NCBI GenBank assembly: GCA_038882715.1
Contig: JAVZNR010000006.1
Location: 59,406-123,405 of the forward strand
Direction of reading: 5' to 3'
DNA: 64,000 nt
From: Candidatus Bathyarchaeia archaeon
GTDB lineage: Archaea > Thermoproteota > Bathyarchaeia > Bathyarchaeales > DTEX01
The stretch's first letter is position 1; each line of letters begins with the position of its first letter. This document shows positions 28,591 through 38,872 of this stretch, piece by piece. The notes beneath the pieces were generated by a model. That model made no database searches, was not told where the DNA came from, and was given only the letters and a program-made list of their open reading frames with translations. Made by a program: the position numbers and the translations under genes.

Positions 28591-31500
28591 TTAATCAAAA
28601 ATTTTTTTCGATATATAACGTTTCTTCTCTTCCGGCTTTAGCCCTCTCCAAACTAAGAACTGCTTCCTTATGCTATCTATGAATGGTCTGTTTGACTGCA
28701 TCCAGAGCGTATACATTCCTGTAAGCCTTCTGATCTCTAGAACAAACGTGTATTTAGCGCTTGACGCATCATATACCGCTCTCAATGTAACTGTCTGCGA
28801 TATTCCATGCTCATAGGGGCTTAAGTTAACGGTTGAGATTAAAGATAGGCTTCTAACCCCCCTAACAACTTCCTCCTTTAGCGATATATCGCTGACCATG
28901 AAAAGCCCTATCCTCTCGCCTTTATATGCGCTCAGAAACTCGTATAGGTAGGATAAGAAGCCATTTAGTTCTTCGTCTCCAGCTATAATAAATGGTAAGG
29001 GTATTATCCATTCATCCCCTTTCGGCTTTGTTAACTTGTATTTTCGTTCAAGCGATGGCGTCACCATTCTCGAGGATTTTAGCGCAGGATATAGTGAGGA
29101 AGATAACGCTATTATTGTCGTCACTGAAACGGAAAGTATAACGAAGAACGAGGCATAATTAAGGACTCCGAAGGGTATTTGGCCCGTCTTCTGAAGTAGA
29201 AGTATCATTATGAGGCCTGATATATAGCCTATTACTGCGGCAAGCAACGCGAAGACCAGTGATTCAGACAGAAAGATTAAGGCTACATGGGTGGGAGAAA
29301 GCCCTACAGATGAATAAATTTTGATCTCTTTAGTTCTCTCATAAACGGAACCCAACATGGTGTTGAGAACTATGAATCCTCCTATAAATAGCGGAATTAT
29401 GACTGTTGCTAGTCCAGCCCAAACAAACGCGACGGCTTTCCTATAGATTAATATGCCGCTAGGCGTCCCAGCATATATATCTGTACCAGTCATTTCAAGC
29501 AGGGTTTCCGCTAAATAGGATACTAGAGATGCATTACTGATTTTCGCGGAGACACTAATTATCGGCCCACCTATAGATAGGAAGGTCTTAAATGGGATAA
29601 TCACGTACTGGCCTGCAAGCCTCTCCGGAACCTCACTGATCGCGGTGCCACCTTTAGCCTTCTGGGCCTCCTTAACGTAATCTATTGGAGTAATGCCCTG
29701 GCTGTTTAGGTCTTGGAATGAGAAGACAGCTTCACGGCTTATTACACCTATAACCGTAAACTCGTTTCCGAAGACTATTATTCTATCGCCAATCTCAACT
29801 CCAGCGCCATGTATGTCATCGCTTATAATGGCCGCCCATATATCTTCAGGCAGAAACCATCTGCTACCGGGCAATAGGGCATCTTCAAAATCGAATATTT
29901 CTTTTGCTTCGGGCATTAGTCCCCATATTGCCCTATAAACAGCGTCTTTATACGTCTTTCCGACCCCTCGAATCGCTTCGGTCTGGGTTGGCCCAGCCCA
30001 TCCCGGGGACATGAAGCCGCTTGCAACGACAACACCACCTTCTCTAACAGTCGCTTTAAGTAGTCTTAAGCTTTCTAGCGGCATCCCCGTCCAGCCACGT
30101 TTATAGAGGAGTAAACCATCATAGGGTGCCGCACCGCTCGGCGCAATCCGCATCCCGCTGTAAAAGTAGGCGGATGTGAACGCTACAAGCGAGGAAACTA
30201 TGACAATCAATGTTATCAGCGTGAGGATGCTTCTCATAGGCCTCTTCTTCAGGTTTGAGGACGCCATAGAGAAAGCTAGAAAAGCAGCTGAGGTCTTACT
30301 CATTCTTGAGAAGTGTTCGCCTAAAATCTCACGTTTCATCGCATCCAAATGATATTTTGTCTCGGAAAGCACCACAAACAATATGGGGACTATCATTATT
30401 AGGGCAACGCTTCCAAATATGACCATAACGGCGTTTGAGGCGAGCCGCATGCCTGGATGGGAAAAGGCCATAAATGCTAGGAAAGCAGCTGCAACAACTA
30501 CGATCGTTATGATTCTTCTTGTTCCCTTCCTATGCTCAAAGAGCCTTTCGATGAACAGGGCGAACGGCACCAAGAGGAACAGGAAGAAGGTGAAGGAGAT
30601 TATGGCCTCATTATAGAGCTTTCTGGTCTCCACGTAGGCGATGTACTCGTTCGACCATGCAAACATCAGGTCGCTATAGGCTTTTTCATAATTTAATACT
30701 TCTGGAGAAAGCATTAGTTCAGCTTCCATAAGGTTCTCTCGCGCTTTAGCATGGAATGTTTCAGCCCTCAAATTCCCACTAAAAAGATAATATGAGTTAG
30801 CGATGCCTAGCCGTTCCTCATTTAGTTTATGTAGGTCTCTAACTACCTCCATAGGAGCTGGGATTATTAAGAGCTCTCCCAACTTAAGATTGAAGCCCTC
30901 CCCCCTGTTGTTTAGAACCCCCACTAAATCCTGACCCGAGTAAACTAGAATCTCGACATCATGGTTAGGAGGCACATACACTACGTGAACCGGGCTCGCG
31001 ATTTCCGAGGTTGTGCCGCCGGCGCCCATGGCCCATGGATTATATGGTGCTGCGCCAGCATATCTGCCGGTGCTTCCGAAATTCAGCGTTTCGGCGTGAG
31101 AGCCTATCTCATTGATTATGAAACCTATCCTTGAGGAGCTTTGATCGCGAATATCTATGATCCCTAGAATAGCTATCTGCCCGCATTCGAAGACGGCTGT
31201 TGTATACTCCTTTTCCGGCATGTCCGGGAATACTCGTGGATCGTAAACTCTGGCTCCATATCTACCGCCGTCCGGAGCGCAAACAAGATTGCCAGTCTCC
31301 GGATCAACCACATAGGCTTCGAGCCAATACCTTAATTCTGTGCCACCATGCGCGCCTCTAAAACCATAAATCGTCAGAGAACCATTTTTGTCGGTCATCC
31401 CAGAAATAACATGACCTGCCCCTGAGAAAGATGTGTGTCCAAATCCTCTGCTAATTTGAGCGAGAACAACAGCGTTTTCAACAGGCGCATATCTGCCTGT

Positions 31501-33192
31501 GAGAAAATCGTATTTTACAACGTTAATACGGGCTACGGAGAAACCTCTCGCTTGAACCGGATCCCAATATAGTTTGGGAGCGGGTATAACGTTTTCTAGC
31601 CCCTCTAAATTGGCGTAAAGGAAGACCGATGCGAATGCAACTTCGGCTTGAGGTCTCAGCCTTGTAAAGTCAACTCGATCTATTGTGTCTAAAGGTGTTC
31701 CCCATAAACTCCTAAAAGATAAGCTGGTTCTGAGGCTGAAGGCTACGGAGCCAGCCATTGCAGCTGGCTCCGTGTCGAGATATAGGATTGAGATAGGAAC
31801 CGCGAAGAGGTTTGTTGGGGAGCCTTGCTGACCATAACCCATACCGGACATGCCGTCGGAGACAAGGTAGCTTCTACCAGTATTCTTAACCATGTAGTAG
31901 ATGAGACTTTCATCACGGATATCTTCCGCAATAAGTCCTTTTTCTTTCCACTCTTTAAGCCTATATTCTTCGAGCGGTTTACCCCAGTAGAAGATTGGGT
32001 TTAGTGCTTCTCTTATATCGTACCAATCATGTCTGTCGACACCATAAAGGGATGGATACCCAGCGGGAAGGGCGCCAAAATAGAAAGCGAAGTATTCGCT
32101 ATCCGTGGATAAATCGAGACCCATGGTTAATATGGTTTGCTCAGCCCCGACTTTCTTTGCATCCCCTCCCCAGAAATATTTCCAAACGTGATATCTTGCC
32201 CCGGCAACACACTGCCAATGCCCGGAGAGAGCAACAAACATTATTGTTCTTCCAGGCCGATGTTTACTGAAGAAACGAGCCATTTCAAGCATGACCGCTA
32301 TGCCAGTGGCTTCGTCGGCTCCCGGAGCTACTGATGGAACCACTGAGGTTGAATCATAGTGGGCCCACACTTGAATTATTTGCTCTGGGTTAACTGTTCC
32401 ATTTATAATCCCTATAACATTATATGCAAGGCGATTCTCCCAAACCATTTTTGAAGTCAGTTTAACGATTACCTCTTGTTCATTAGGATTAAGGCTTAGA
32501 AGAGTCAAAGCATCATTCTTTTTAATATAAAATCTCGGTATGTTGGCTGGAACTGCCAGCGTTTTCAGCGAGGCTTGGTAACTGTTCGTGAAGCCTGGTT
32601 CTATGAAGATCACCGCTTTAGCGCCAAACATGAATGGTATAATCCAGTCTTGAAGGGAGTTAAAGTCAGCTAAAATTATGCTTCCATTAAGCGGCTTTCC
32701 ATTAAGCTCATTTAGACTACATGAACCAGCATATATGAGCCTTCCAACCAAGCCCTCACCTGGAATTGAGGGAGCTGCAACAACATTTGGGAGCAAAGGA
32801 TATATTTTAAGCGACTTTGAAACCGGGCTTAATATTTCGATTTTCGCCCCATAATCTATTGGAGCTGGCTGATAATAACTATCCTTATAGACTTTCCCAA
32901 TTTTATCTATCCCGAACTCTAAAAATTTATTGTATATATAGTTTGCAGCTGCCTCACATCCAGGGTAGCCCGTCATCCTTGTTTCAAGGCTAGAAAGATA
33001 TTCGACATGTGACTTAATAGCATCTATATCAATATTATCCAATATTACCGAGAGGTAATTTTGAATGTCTCCAGTAGTTTTCAAAATGAAGCCTTGGGAA
33101 ACCTTAGGTGCTTGAACATTAACTATGGAAGCTAAAAATGTTAAAAATACTAAAAAAATTATTAAAGGGAATTTAATCAGCAGCCTGTTCAT
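28591..33192 (-). CDS. Giant M28B-like/PA ectodomain fused to FtsX/MacB-type permease (cassette 2)
   Basis: 1533 residues with the same architecture as the cassette 1 fusion. Signal anchor; helical start (LETRMTGYPGCEAAANYI); PA-like insert; M28 core with the best preserved first motif, WAHYDST (His278, Asp280), and PGADEATG (Asp293). The Glu-Glu pair is replaced by SGHWQ (His325-Trp326), and Asp360 sits in MGLDLSTDSE. The last-His motif reads WGTPLDTIDR, with no His. Transmembrane segments lie at about 860-960. The FtsX/MacB part includes LGSVYERTKEIKIYSSVGLS, and the cytosolic tail has RKQFLVWRGLKPEEKKRYI. GGTG six bases before the ATG supports the start. It lies between the B-type and A-type OPT genes of cassette 2. 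Peptidase activity is doubtful on residue grounds. Confidence 0.8.
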   Translation of the reverse strand: MNRLLIKFPLIIFLVFLTFLASIVNVQAPKVSQGFILKTTGDIQNYLSVILDNIDIDAIKSHVEYLSSLETRMTGYPGCEAAANYIYNKFLEFGIDKIGKVYKDSYYQPAPIDYGAKIEILSPVSKSLKIYPLLPNVVAAPSIPGEGLVGRLIYAGSCSLNELNGKPLNGSIILADFNSLQDWIIPFMFGAKAVIFIEPGFTNSYQASLKTLAVPANIPRFYIKKNDALTLLSLNPNEQEVIVKLTSKMVWENRLAYNVIGIINGTVNPEQIIQVWAHYDSTSVVPSVAPGADEATGIAVMLEMARFFSKHRPGRTIMFVALSGHWQCVAGARYHVWKYFWGGDAKKVGAEQTILTMGLDLSTDSEYFAFYFGALPAGYPSLYGVDRHDWYDIREALNPIFYWGKPLEEYRLKEWKEKGLIAEDIRDESLIYYMVKNTGRSYLVSDGMSGMGYGQQGSPTNLFAVPISILYLDTEPAAMAGSVAFSLRTSLSFRSLWGTPLDTIDRVDFTRLRPQAEVAFASVFLYANLEGLENVIPAPKLYWDPVQARGFSVARINVVKYDFLTGRYAPVENAVVLAQISRGFGHTSFSGAGHVISGMTDKNGSLTIYGFRGAHGGTELRYWLEAYVVDPETGNLVCAPDGGRYGARVYDPRVFPDMPEKEYTTAVFECGQIAILGIIDIRDQSSSRIGFIINEIGSHAETLNFGSTGRYAGAAPYNPWAMGAGGTTSEIASPVHVVYVPPNHDVEILVYSGQDLVGVLNNRGEGFNLKLGELLIIPAPMEVVRDLHKLNEERLGIANSYYLFSGNLRAETFHAKARENLMEAELMLSPEVLNYEKAYSDLMFAWSNEYIAYVETRKLYNEAIISFTFFLFLLVPFALFIERLFEHRKGTRRIITIVVVAAAFLAFMAFSHPGMRLASNAVMVIFGSVALIMIVPILFVVLSETKYHLDAMKREILGEHFSRMSKTSAAFLAFSMASSNLKKRPMRSILTLITLIVIVSSLVAFTSAYFYSGMRIAPSGAAPYDGLLLYKRGWTGMPLESLRLLKATVREGGVVVASGFMSPGWAGPTQTEAIRGVGKTYKDAVYRAIWGLMPEAKEIFDFEDALLPGSRWFLPEDIWAAIISDDIHGAGVEIGDRIIVFGNEFTVIGVISREAVFSFQDLNSQGITPIDYVKEAQKAKGGTAISEVPERLAGQYVIIPFKTFLSIGGPIISVSAKISNASLVSYLAETLLEMTGTDIYAGTPSGILIYRKAVAFVWAGLATVIIPLFIGGFIVLNTMLGSVYERTKEIKIYSSVGLSPTHVALIFLSESLVFALLAAVIGYISGLIMILLLQKTGQIPFGVLNYASFFVILSVSVTTIIALSSSLYPALKSSRMVTPSLERKYKLTKPKGDEWIIPLPFIIAGDEELNGFLSYLYEFLSAYKGERIGLFMVSDISLKEEVVRGVRSLSLISTVNLSPYEHGISQTVTLRAVYDASSAKYTFVLEIRRLTGMYTLWMQSNRPFIDSIRKQFLVWRGLKPEEKKRYISKKIFD

Positions 33193-33257
33193 TTAGAGCA
33201 CCGGCGGCATTATTTATTTCAAATAGATTTTGAGAGTTTTTAGAGATATAAGCGTTT

Positions 33258-35327
33258 CTAGATTGGCAGCGGCATCCAGAATACCATCCCGGTCACTACA
33301 ACTAATAGTAAGCTTAGGAATGAGCCGACAACGATGCCAACTATCACTGGAACAAGCTTCTCAAATAATGGTGTACCGCCGACCTTCAGGATTATCCATT
33401 TAACCCACCAAGTCACCCAGAAGGTTGTTGCCACCTTAATGTTGTTGCCGCTAAACATTATCAAACCTATTGGGTTTATTGGGAACCATGGAAGCCTCAT
33501 TCTCAGGAAGAAGATTATGGCGTATATGAAGATTCCTATAATTGTGTAGTGGAGGCCTGTTAAGCCTTCTGGGAATGGTGTATCCCAGTAGCCGATAGTT
33601 GTAACGCCGTCTCTAACGTAGTTGGCGGGCCACACACCGTGACCGATAGCCCAAGGTGGCCTAACTTGAAGTCTCGCTAGGCCGAGGGCGAATGCTGACC
33701 AAACAGTGAATATTCCAGCGAACAATATTGTTATAATCGTCACTAGGACGAAGGTTGCAGCCGCATGCTTTGGTCTTAATCCAGAGGCATCAGCAATCTT
33801 AAATCCTTCGAGATAAACCCCCGAAAGCGTAGCGCTGGAAATATATCCGAACGTCCAGCTGTTGAATCCTGCCGCCATGTATGCTCCCAACTGATTCTCA
33901 GGGGTTATTGGAGGCCATAACCCTAGAAGCCGTCCATATCCCAGCGCATATTCGTTGGCCGGCCATCCATGCCAGTAATGTATGAAGCCGCTTTCAGCCT
34001 TCAGCCTAATCATCGTCATGAAGAAGAAGAACATGTAGACTAATATTAGGAATGCTACCCCGGCGGGTATGCCGATATATGTGAGCCAACCTATGTAGAC
34101 TATGAAGGTAACTATGAAGCCTATCCATGACAACCTATAGGAAAGCGGCTCCCTTTCAGCTTCATCCGGCATAGGTTTACCTATAGCCTTCAATGTGCCG
34201 ATCAAATACTTGCCCGCAAATATTAGAGTGAACAGGCCTATGGCGATCAAGCCTCCGGATTCAAATAGCCAATATAGCCTGTAATTTTCAACAATATACC
34301 ATCCGGCTGAATACTGGTCTTCATATCCGCCAACCGGTGGCGCAGGGGTTAATCCTAGTCTCCAAGTTATTTCTGAACATATCCATGAGAGGAAGAACCA
34401 GCCCCATCCAGCAGTGAATAATATGTCGGTCGGTATGAAGAGTGCAACCGCTATAACCAATGGATCTATCCAGAAGCAGCTGTGAGCCGTAGGAAGAACC
34501 GTCTTTATCGGGGTGTTGCCGTAAAGATTTAGCATCCACATCGTATACCATCCGTACTCCTTTGTTTGCGGGGCTGGGAACCAAGGCCACCAGTATCTCG
34601 GCAGGAAGAAGATGTATGCCAGAAAACCTAATACGACGCCCAGCCAGAAGCGTCTATATCCTATGAATGCTGATGTCGCAATCTTTGATGAAGTGAAGCC
34701 CGGCTCAGGCTTAGAATACTCTATTAGCTGGATTACTGGCTGTGCATATGGGAAAGGCATCTTCTCAATGTCGGCGATCCTTCTTCTCATTAAGCATGCC
34801 ATGAAGAAGGCTAGGAAAGCCCAGAGAAGCCATGTTACAGTCCACGTCATTAGCGGCGTCATCATTAAATCCCACGGTGCAGTGGATGGGCCCGCTCTTA
34901 AGATGTCAGCAGCTTCTTTTGGAACATGCCAAGGAGATTTGCGTACATATTCGTAGGCCCATTCGTTGCCCGGCGCCGACATGCCTGCTTGAGTTAAAAG
35001 TATATAGCTGAAGTTAACTGTCGTTATGGGGGCGGATAATATGAGGCCAGCGAGGGCGACTGCTGCGAGCTCCGCGGTTGTGAATCTGGCTTTAACTTTA
35101 AGAACATCCATTATGACTATGAGAAGGAAGACTAGCCCCATCGATATTATTGGCACGCCGTTTTGCCACTCGTATGGCCAACGATTATAGAATAGGGCTG
35201 TTCCCGTTACTTGATAGCCATGCGCATTAATGAAGGTGAAGATTATAGTTAAGATAATCACTGCTAGAAGCGCTCTAGGAGTGAGACCAGCGAGAACCTT
35301 CTCTTTAGAGCCTTTTTCTTCCCCCAT
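33258..35327 (-). CDS. OPT-like polytopic membrane transporter, B-type (cassette 2)
   Basis: 689 residues from the preferred ATG at 35327. A longer frame to 35570 would overlap the divergent gene and add an implausible leader; GGTGA lies at ribosome-binding distance before 35327. The OPT motif is IADIEKMPFPYAQPV (MPFP at 190-193). The B-type C-terminal segment is LKVGGTPLFEKLVPVIVGIVVG. Many Trp-rich extracellular loops occur. A perfect 32-bp palindrome covers its ribosome binding site and probable promoter. It starts cassette 2, 65 bases upstream of the M28-FtsX gene. The substrate is unknown; it probably works with the A-type partner in the same cassette (inference). Confidence 0.72.
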   Translation of the reverse strand: MGEEKGSKEKVLAGLTPRALLAVIILTIIFTFINAHGYQVTGTALFYNRWPYEWQNGVPIISMGLVFLLIVIMDVLKVKARFTTAELAAVALAGLILSAPITTVNFSYILLTQAGMSAPGNEWAYEYVRKSPWHVPKEAADILRAGPSTAPWDLMMTPLMTWTVTWLLWAFLAFFMACLMRRRIADIEKMPFPYAQPVIQLIEYSKPEPGFTSSKIATSAFIGYRRFWLGVVLGFLAYIFFLPRYWWPWFPAPQTKEYGWYTMWMLNLYGNTPIKTVLPTAHSCFWIDPLVIAVALFIPTDILFTAGWGWFFLSWICSEITWRLGLTPAPPVGGYEDQYSAGWYIVENYRLYWLFESGGLIAIGLFTLIFAGKYLIGTLKAIGKPMPDEAEREPLSYRLSWIGFIVTFIVYIGWLTYIGIPAGVAFLILVYMFFFFMTMIRLKAESGFIHYWHGWPANEYALGYGRLLGLWPPITPENQLGAYMAAGFNSWTFGYISSATLSGVYLEGFKIADASGLRPKHAAATFVLVTIITILFAGIFTVWSAFALGLARLQVRPPWAIGHGVWPANYVRDGVTTIGYWDTPFPEGLTGLHYTIIGIFIYAIIFFLRMRLPWFPINPIGLIMFSGNNIKVATTFWVTWWVKWIILKVGGTPLFEKLVPVIVGIVVGSFLSLLLVVVTGMVFWMPLPI

Positions 35328-35328
35328 T

Positions 35329-35360
35329 TTTTCACCGAAAATATATATTTTCGGTGAAAA
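35329..35360. promoter_or_regulatory. Perfect 32-bp palindrome (probable operator)
   Basis: The arms TTTTCACCGAAAATAT and ATATTTTCGGTGAAAA meet with no spacer, giving a perfect 32-base palindrome. It starts two bases from the ATG of the B-type OPT gene and contains that gene's GGTGA ribosome binding site plus a central TATATA. It is also in the intergenic region shared with the divergent gene at 35500. As DNA it could bind a dimeric regulator over the promoter; as RNA it would hide the ribosome binding site in a hairpin. Confidence 0.6.
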
Positions 35361-35499
35361 TATAAAATTTTTCTTTAGATCTTTCCTCATTTTAACGTTT
35401 TTCTGTGTGAATACCATGCAAAGCGTTCTAGTGATAAACCATAAACAATAAATATTGTTCATAGAATTAAAGTGGGATTGACTAGGAGGGAAGAAGACT

Positions 35500-36282
35500 T
35501 TGATAAAGGTTTTATATGTTGGAGACGCTGGAGCCTTAGCCGGCCCATACTTTTTTGCCTCGCCGTTCATAGTGGATTTAAAGGGGTTTAGCGTACATGT
35601 GTGGGCTCAACCTTTGATTGACGCTCTTAAAAAGAGTCCAGAGATCGACGTGAAGCATATGGCCCCTTGGGATGCTTTTCGGAATTTTCCGAGAACAGTT
35701 GAAGAAATGTTCAGCTACGATGTCATAGTGATTAGCGATGTTGAAGCCGAAACTATTCTATTTTACCCCGAGTTTTATACTCCATCAGAGTACGAGAAAT
35801 TTATTGTTAGGCCTAATAGGGTAAAGGTTATAAAGGAATATGTTGAGTCCGGCGGAGCGTTGATAATGGCTGGAAGCTGGTTCACGTTTTCGGGCAGACA
35901 TGGATTCGGCGGCTGGGGGAAGACGGCGATCGCCGACGTTCTACCAGTAGAAATCCTTTCAGGCGACGATAGAGTTGAGGCGCCTGAAGGCGTAAGAGTT
36001 AAAGCTGTTAACCCTCAACACCCGGTTATGGCTGGCATACCTTGGGACGAGTGCCCGCCGTTTCTAGGATACAATAAGACTAAGATTAAGAGGGATGCAA
36101 CACTTTTAGCGACAATAGGTGATGGAGAAGACCCCTTTATAGCGGTCTGGGACTATAAGAAGGGGAGAGTTATGGCTTTCACGTCAGATCCATGTCCACA
36201 TTGGGGCATAAACTTTGTGAGATGGGAATATTATCCAAAGTTCTGGTTGCAGGCAATAATGTGGCTATCTAAAAAGGTTTAA
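35500..36282 (+). CDS. GATase1-like (class I glutamine amidotransferase-fold) protein
   Basis: 260 residues resembling the putative glutamine amidotransferase family GATase1_like. The alpha/beta N-terminus IKVLYVGDAGALAGPYFF is followed by YDVIVISDVEAETILF, VKVIKEYVESGGALIMAGSW, and a C-terminal part with DPFIAVWDYKKGRVMAFTSD and PHWGINFVRWEYYPKFWLQA. Members of this fold often lack the catalytic Cys, and no clear Cys nucleophile elbow is seen here. No signal peptide. The TTG start at 35500 has an excellent AGGAGGG nine bases upstream. It is one base from the next gene and on the opposite strand to the surrounding locus. Family members occur beside sugar-utilisation genes; the reaction is unknown. 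Confidence 0.75.
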   Translation: MIKVLYVGDAGALAGPYFFASPFIVDLKGFSVHVWAQPLIDALKKSPEIDVKHMAPWDAFRNFPRTVEEMFSYDVIVISDVEAETILFYPEFYTPSEYEKFIVRPNRVKVIKEYVESGGALIMAGSWFTFSGRHGFGGWGKTAIADVLPVEILSGDDRVEAPEGVRVKAVNPQHPVMAGIPWDECPPFLGYNKTKIKRDATLLATIGDGEDPFIAVWDYKKGRVMAFTSDPCPHWGINFVRWEYYPKFWLQAIMWLSKKV

Positions 36283-36283
36283 C

Positions 36284-38872
36284 ATGACTCCGCTTTTCAT
36301 TAAAAGAGATGTTAAGAAAGGGGATTTATGGATGAATGAAAATCTTCACTTGAGCAAAGAGAGATTCGACGGCTACTATCGTGGAGATTGGATCAGGTTA
36401 AATTGGATTTGGGCTAGAGCTCTCGGGATAATTGGCGAGTCGCTGCCGGACTTAGATGAAGAGCTAAAGAATATACGCCTACAATTAGAGGAAGATCTAG
36501 GCGTCGATGGTCTTTGGATTGAGAAGGGGTTCGTAAGAAAGCTTTTAGAAACTGGTCACTCTGGAGAATTAAAGTTTCCAAGCATAGATGACTTAAAAAT
36601 CTATAGGCAGCGAGGCGAACCTTTCATCATACTCTTAGATGAAAGCCCGGAAACCCTGAAACTCTATGAAGAAGCCATACCAAGAGATGCTTTGCCAAGC
36701 GAGATAAAAGCCTTTCACGATCAGAAACTATTTATAATACTGTCTCGAAGGAGAGAAAAAGCGTTAGAATTTTTAGATCTTTTAAAGAAAGTTCTGGAGA
36801 TTCTTGCCGAACATTATTTGTGTAAGGGTTGGCCAGGCTATCCATCATCATATTATGCTATTTCAACCAGGGTTGAACATCCGTTAGACGTGGCGTCGAA
36901 AGCTTTGAGAGAGAGATGTAGATGGGTTATTTTCTGCGGTTATCATGATGCCCTAGCATTAAATGTTATAAAAGGGTTCATGGAAGATCTGAAGCTTCCA
37001 ATTCTGTTGGTGGCGGGTCAGCTGTCAAGCGATGGAAAAGCGATCATGTATAAAATGCCGACGTATCCTAACCCTCAGGACTCGCCTCTAGAATGCTGCA
37101 TTAGATATGTGAAGGAGAAAAAGGGCTTAATCTTTGTTAGGCATCACGCTGTAGATTACACGATTAAAGAGGATGATTTTGACGGCTATTTAATCACGAG
37201 ATATGAGGATGATTTAGTGAATAAAACAGATAAGCCTTTTATAATTACGTATGGGGGAGACATGAGGGACTATCCGCCGAGCATGGTACTTTTCATGCGG
37301 AAAGATGAGGAAATAAGCGAGGAGACTCTTTTTAGGGCAATATTGGATAGAAGGGCGGTAGCAATCTTTCCAGGAGGGAAGATAATTGGCCCCTCAATTC
37401 TCTCGAAGGCGCTGAAGGTTCTGATAGTTGAAAAAGAATATTTAGAGACAGTTTTCTGCGAGGATGTTGACCTTGAGGCATCTTTTGAGGGGGATTATCT
37501 TAAGATACGTTTATTTAACCTTTCTAATAAAACGCTTACTGGGAGAATCAGCGTCAGCGCCTCACACACTATTAAGCCTAGCGCCCAAGAGATTGAAGTC
37601 TCACTTAAACCTAAGGAAAAAATTGAAAGGGATATCCCGGTAGAATTCGCTGAAGAGTCGGTTTCTAGGGAGAACGTTGCTTTAGTTTCGTTTGCTTGGC
37701 TTAATGGGCAGGTGTATGCTCTTGCGCATAAGTATGTGCCAGCGGTAATTTCAACATACCCGATTCTATATGAGCGTGCTGGAGACATTAATGTGCCATT
37801 CTCAGTTTACAATTATACTTCAAATCAATCATTCAACGTCAGGATAGAGGTCTTAAGCAAAGATAATCTGCTGGAGAAAAAAGATTTTGAGGTTAGCGTA
37901 TCAAAATGGACTCAAAAACAGTTTGAGACTAGACTTTCACTTAATGAGCCGGGTGAATACACTGTTAAGTTCTCGGCTTTAGGTTTCGAAAAGACGATGA
38001 AGATAGTAGTCTTTAATCATAAGGAGGGGCAGGTTAAAGTTAGAAAAGTGGATTATGATAAAGATGGATTGAATGAAATAGTTATGGAGAACGATTACGT
38101 TAAAGTGACGATTCTTCCAATAGGTGGCAGAGTAATAGAATACATTATAAAAAATAGGAATGAAAACATATTCTTTGTGATATGGCCTAAGAAGCCGGAT
38201 GATTGGAGAAGACCTAACAGGAAAGCGGACTTCTGGCCTTATGGAGGACTTGAAGAATTCTTGAGTTATCCAACCTTTGATGGGCATGTTGCTTTTGAAT
38301 GCCACGTTGAGGAAGAGGGGCCGGTGAGGGCGAGGGTTAAGGCTAAAGCCAATGTTAGAGGAAACATGGTTGAAAAGGTTTTTACACTCCACGCGGATAG
38401 CCCAATCCTAGAGGTCAGATACAGACTCAATGTTAAACCTGAAATTAATGTTCTCGGAGTTAACCCGCTGTTCGAACTCGGTAGGCGATCCGATACGCAG
38501 GATATTTACTACTTCCCGACGGAGAAAGGCATCGAGGAGAGGAGAGTGTTATGCACGCGTCTATATGGCGAGTGCTTTTATCAGAGTGAGGGGTGGAACG
38601 CCGGATACGACACTGTTGAGGATATATCTGTCATAATGGGTTTCGACGCTGATCAACCTTTCCTCATACATCTGTGGCAAAATACGCCTGAAAACATGGC
38701 TTCACATCACTATTACGTTGAAGTACAACCATGGGTTAAAATAGATCCTAGCGTAGACAATTATTTCACCTACCATATTCTGGGATATGATGGCCACTGG
38801 AAAAAGGCATTGGAATACTTTATGAAAGCTGGGCTTCTAACTAAACGTACAAAACCCCACTTACCACACTAA
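36284..38872 (+). CDS. Large cytoplasmic protein with C-terminal mutarotase-like beta-sandwich, unknown function
   Basis: 862 residues with no signal peptide or membrane helix. I do not recognise the N-terminal 380 residues (a mixed alpha/beta region with CRWVIFCGYHDALALNVI and FIITYGGDMRDYPPSM). About 400-580 looks like beta-sandwich linkers. From about 580 on, DYVKVTILPIGGRVIEYII followed by NENIFF resembles the opening of the DUF5107 domain in the gene at 46309 (EYIKVCVLPEIGGRIFFAT). WPYGGLEEFL and HADSPILEVRYRL are consistent with a galactose-mutarotase-like, carbohydrate-handling fold. ATG 36284 follows the amidotransferase-like gene by one base; ATG 36332, with GGGGAT before it, is an alternative start. 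The two plus-strand genes form a likely operon. Confidence 0.65.
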   Translation: MTPLFIKRDVKKGDLWMNENLHLSKERFDGYYRGDWIRLNWIWARALGIIGESLPDLDEELKNIRLQLEEDLGVDGLWIEKGFVRKLLETGHSGELKFPSIDDLKIYRQRGEPFIILLDESPETLKLYEEAIPRDALPSEIKAFHDQKLFIILSRRREKALEFLDLLKKVLEILAEHYLCKGWPGYPSSYYAISTRVEHPLDVASKALRERCRWVIFCGYHDALALNVIKGFMEDLKLPILLVAGQLSSDGKAIMYKMPTYPNPQDSPLECCIRYVKEKKGLIFVRHHAVDYTIKEDDFDGYLITRYEDDLVNKTDKPFIITYGGDMRDYPPSMVLFMRKDEEISEETLFRAILDRRAVAIFPGGKIIGPSILSKALKVLIVEKEYLETVFCEDVDLEASFEGDYLKIRLFNLSNKTLTGRISVSASHTIKPSAQEIEVSLKPKEKIERDIPVEFAEESVSRENVALVSFAWLNGQVYALAHKYVPAVISTYPILYERAGDINVPFSVYNYTSNQSFNVRIEVLSKDNLLEKKDFEVSVSKWTQKQFETRLSLNEPGEYTVKFSALGFEKTMKIVVFNHKEGQVKVRKVDYDKDGLNEIVMENDYVKVTILPIGGRVIEYIIKNRNENIFFVIWPKKPDDWRRPNRKADFWPYGGLEEFLSYPTFDGHVAFECHVEEEGPVRARVKAKANVRGNMVEKVFTLHADSPILEVRYRLNVKPEINVLGVNPLFELGRRSDTQDIYYFPTEKGIEERRVLCTRLYGECFYQSEGWNAGYDTVEDISVIMGFDADQPFLIHLWQNTPENMASHHYYVEVQPWVKIDPSVDNYFTYHILGYDGHWKKALEYFMKAGLLTKRTKPHLPH

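Noticed and set aside
35328..35570. Extended N-terminus of the B-type OPT gene
   Set aside because: The extra residues overlap the divergent gene and its ribosome binding site, while ATG 35327 has GGTGA in the right place.
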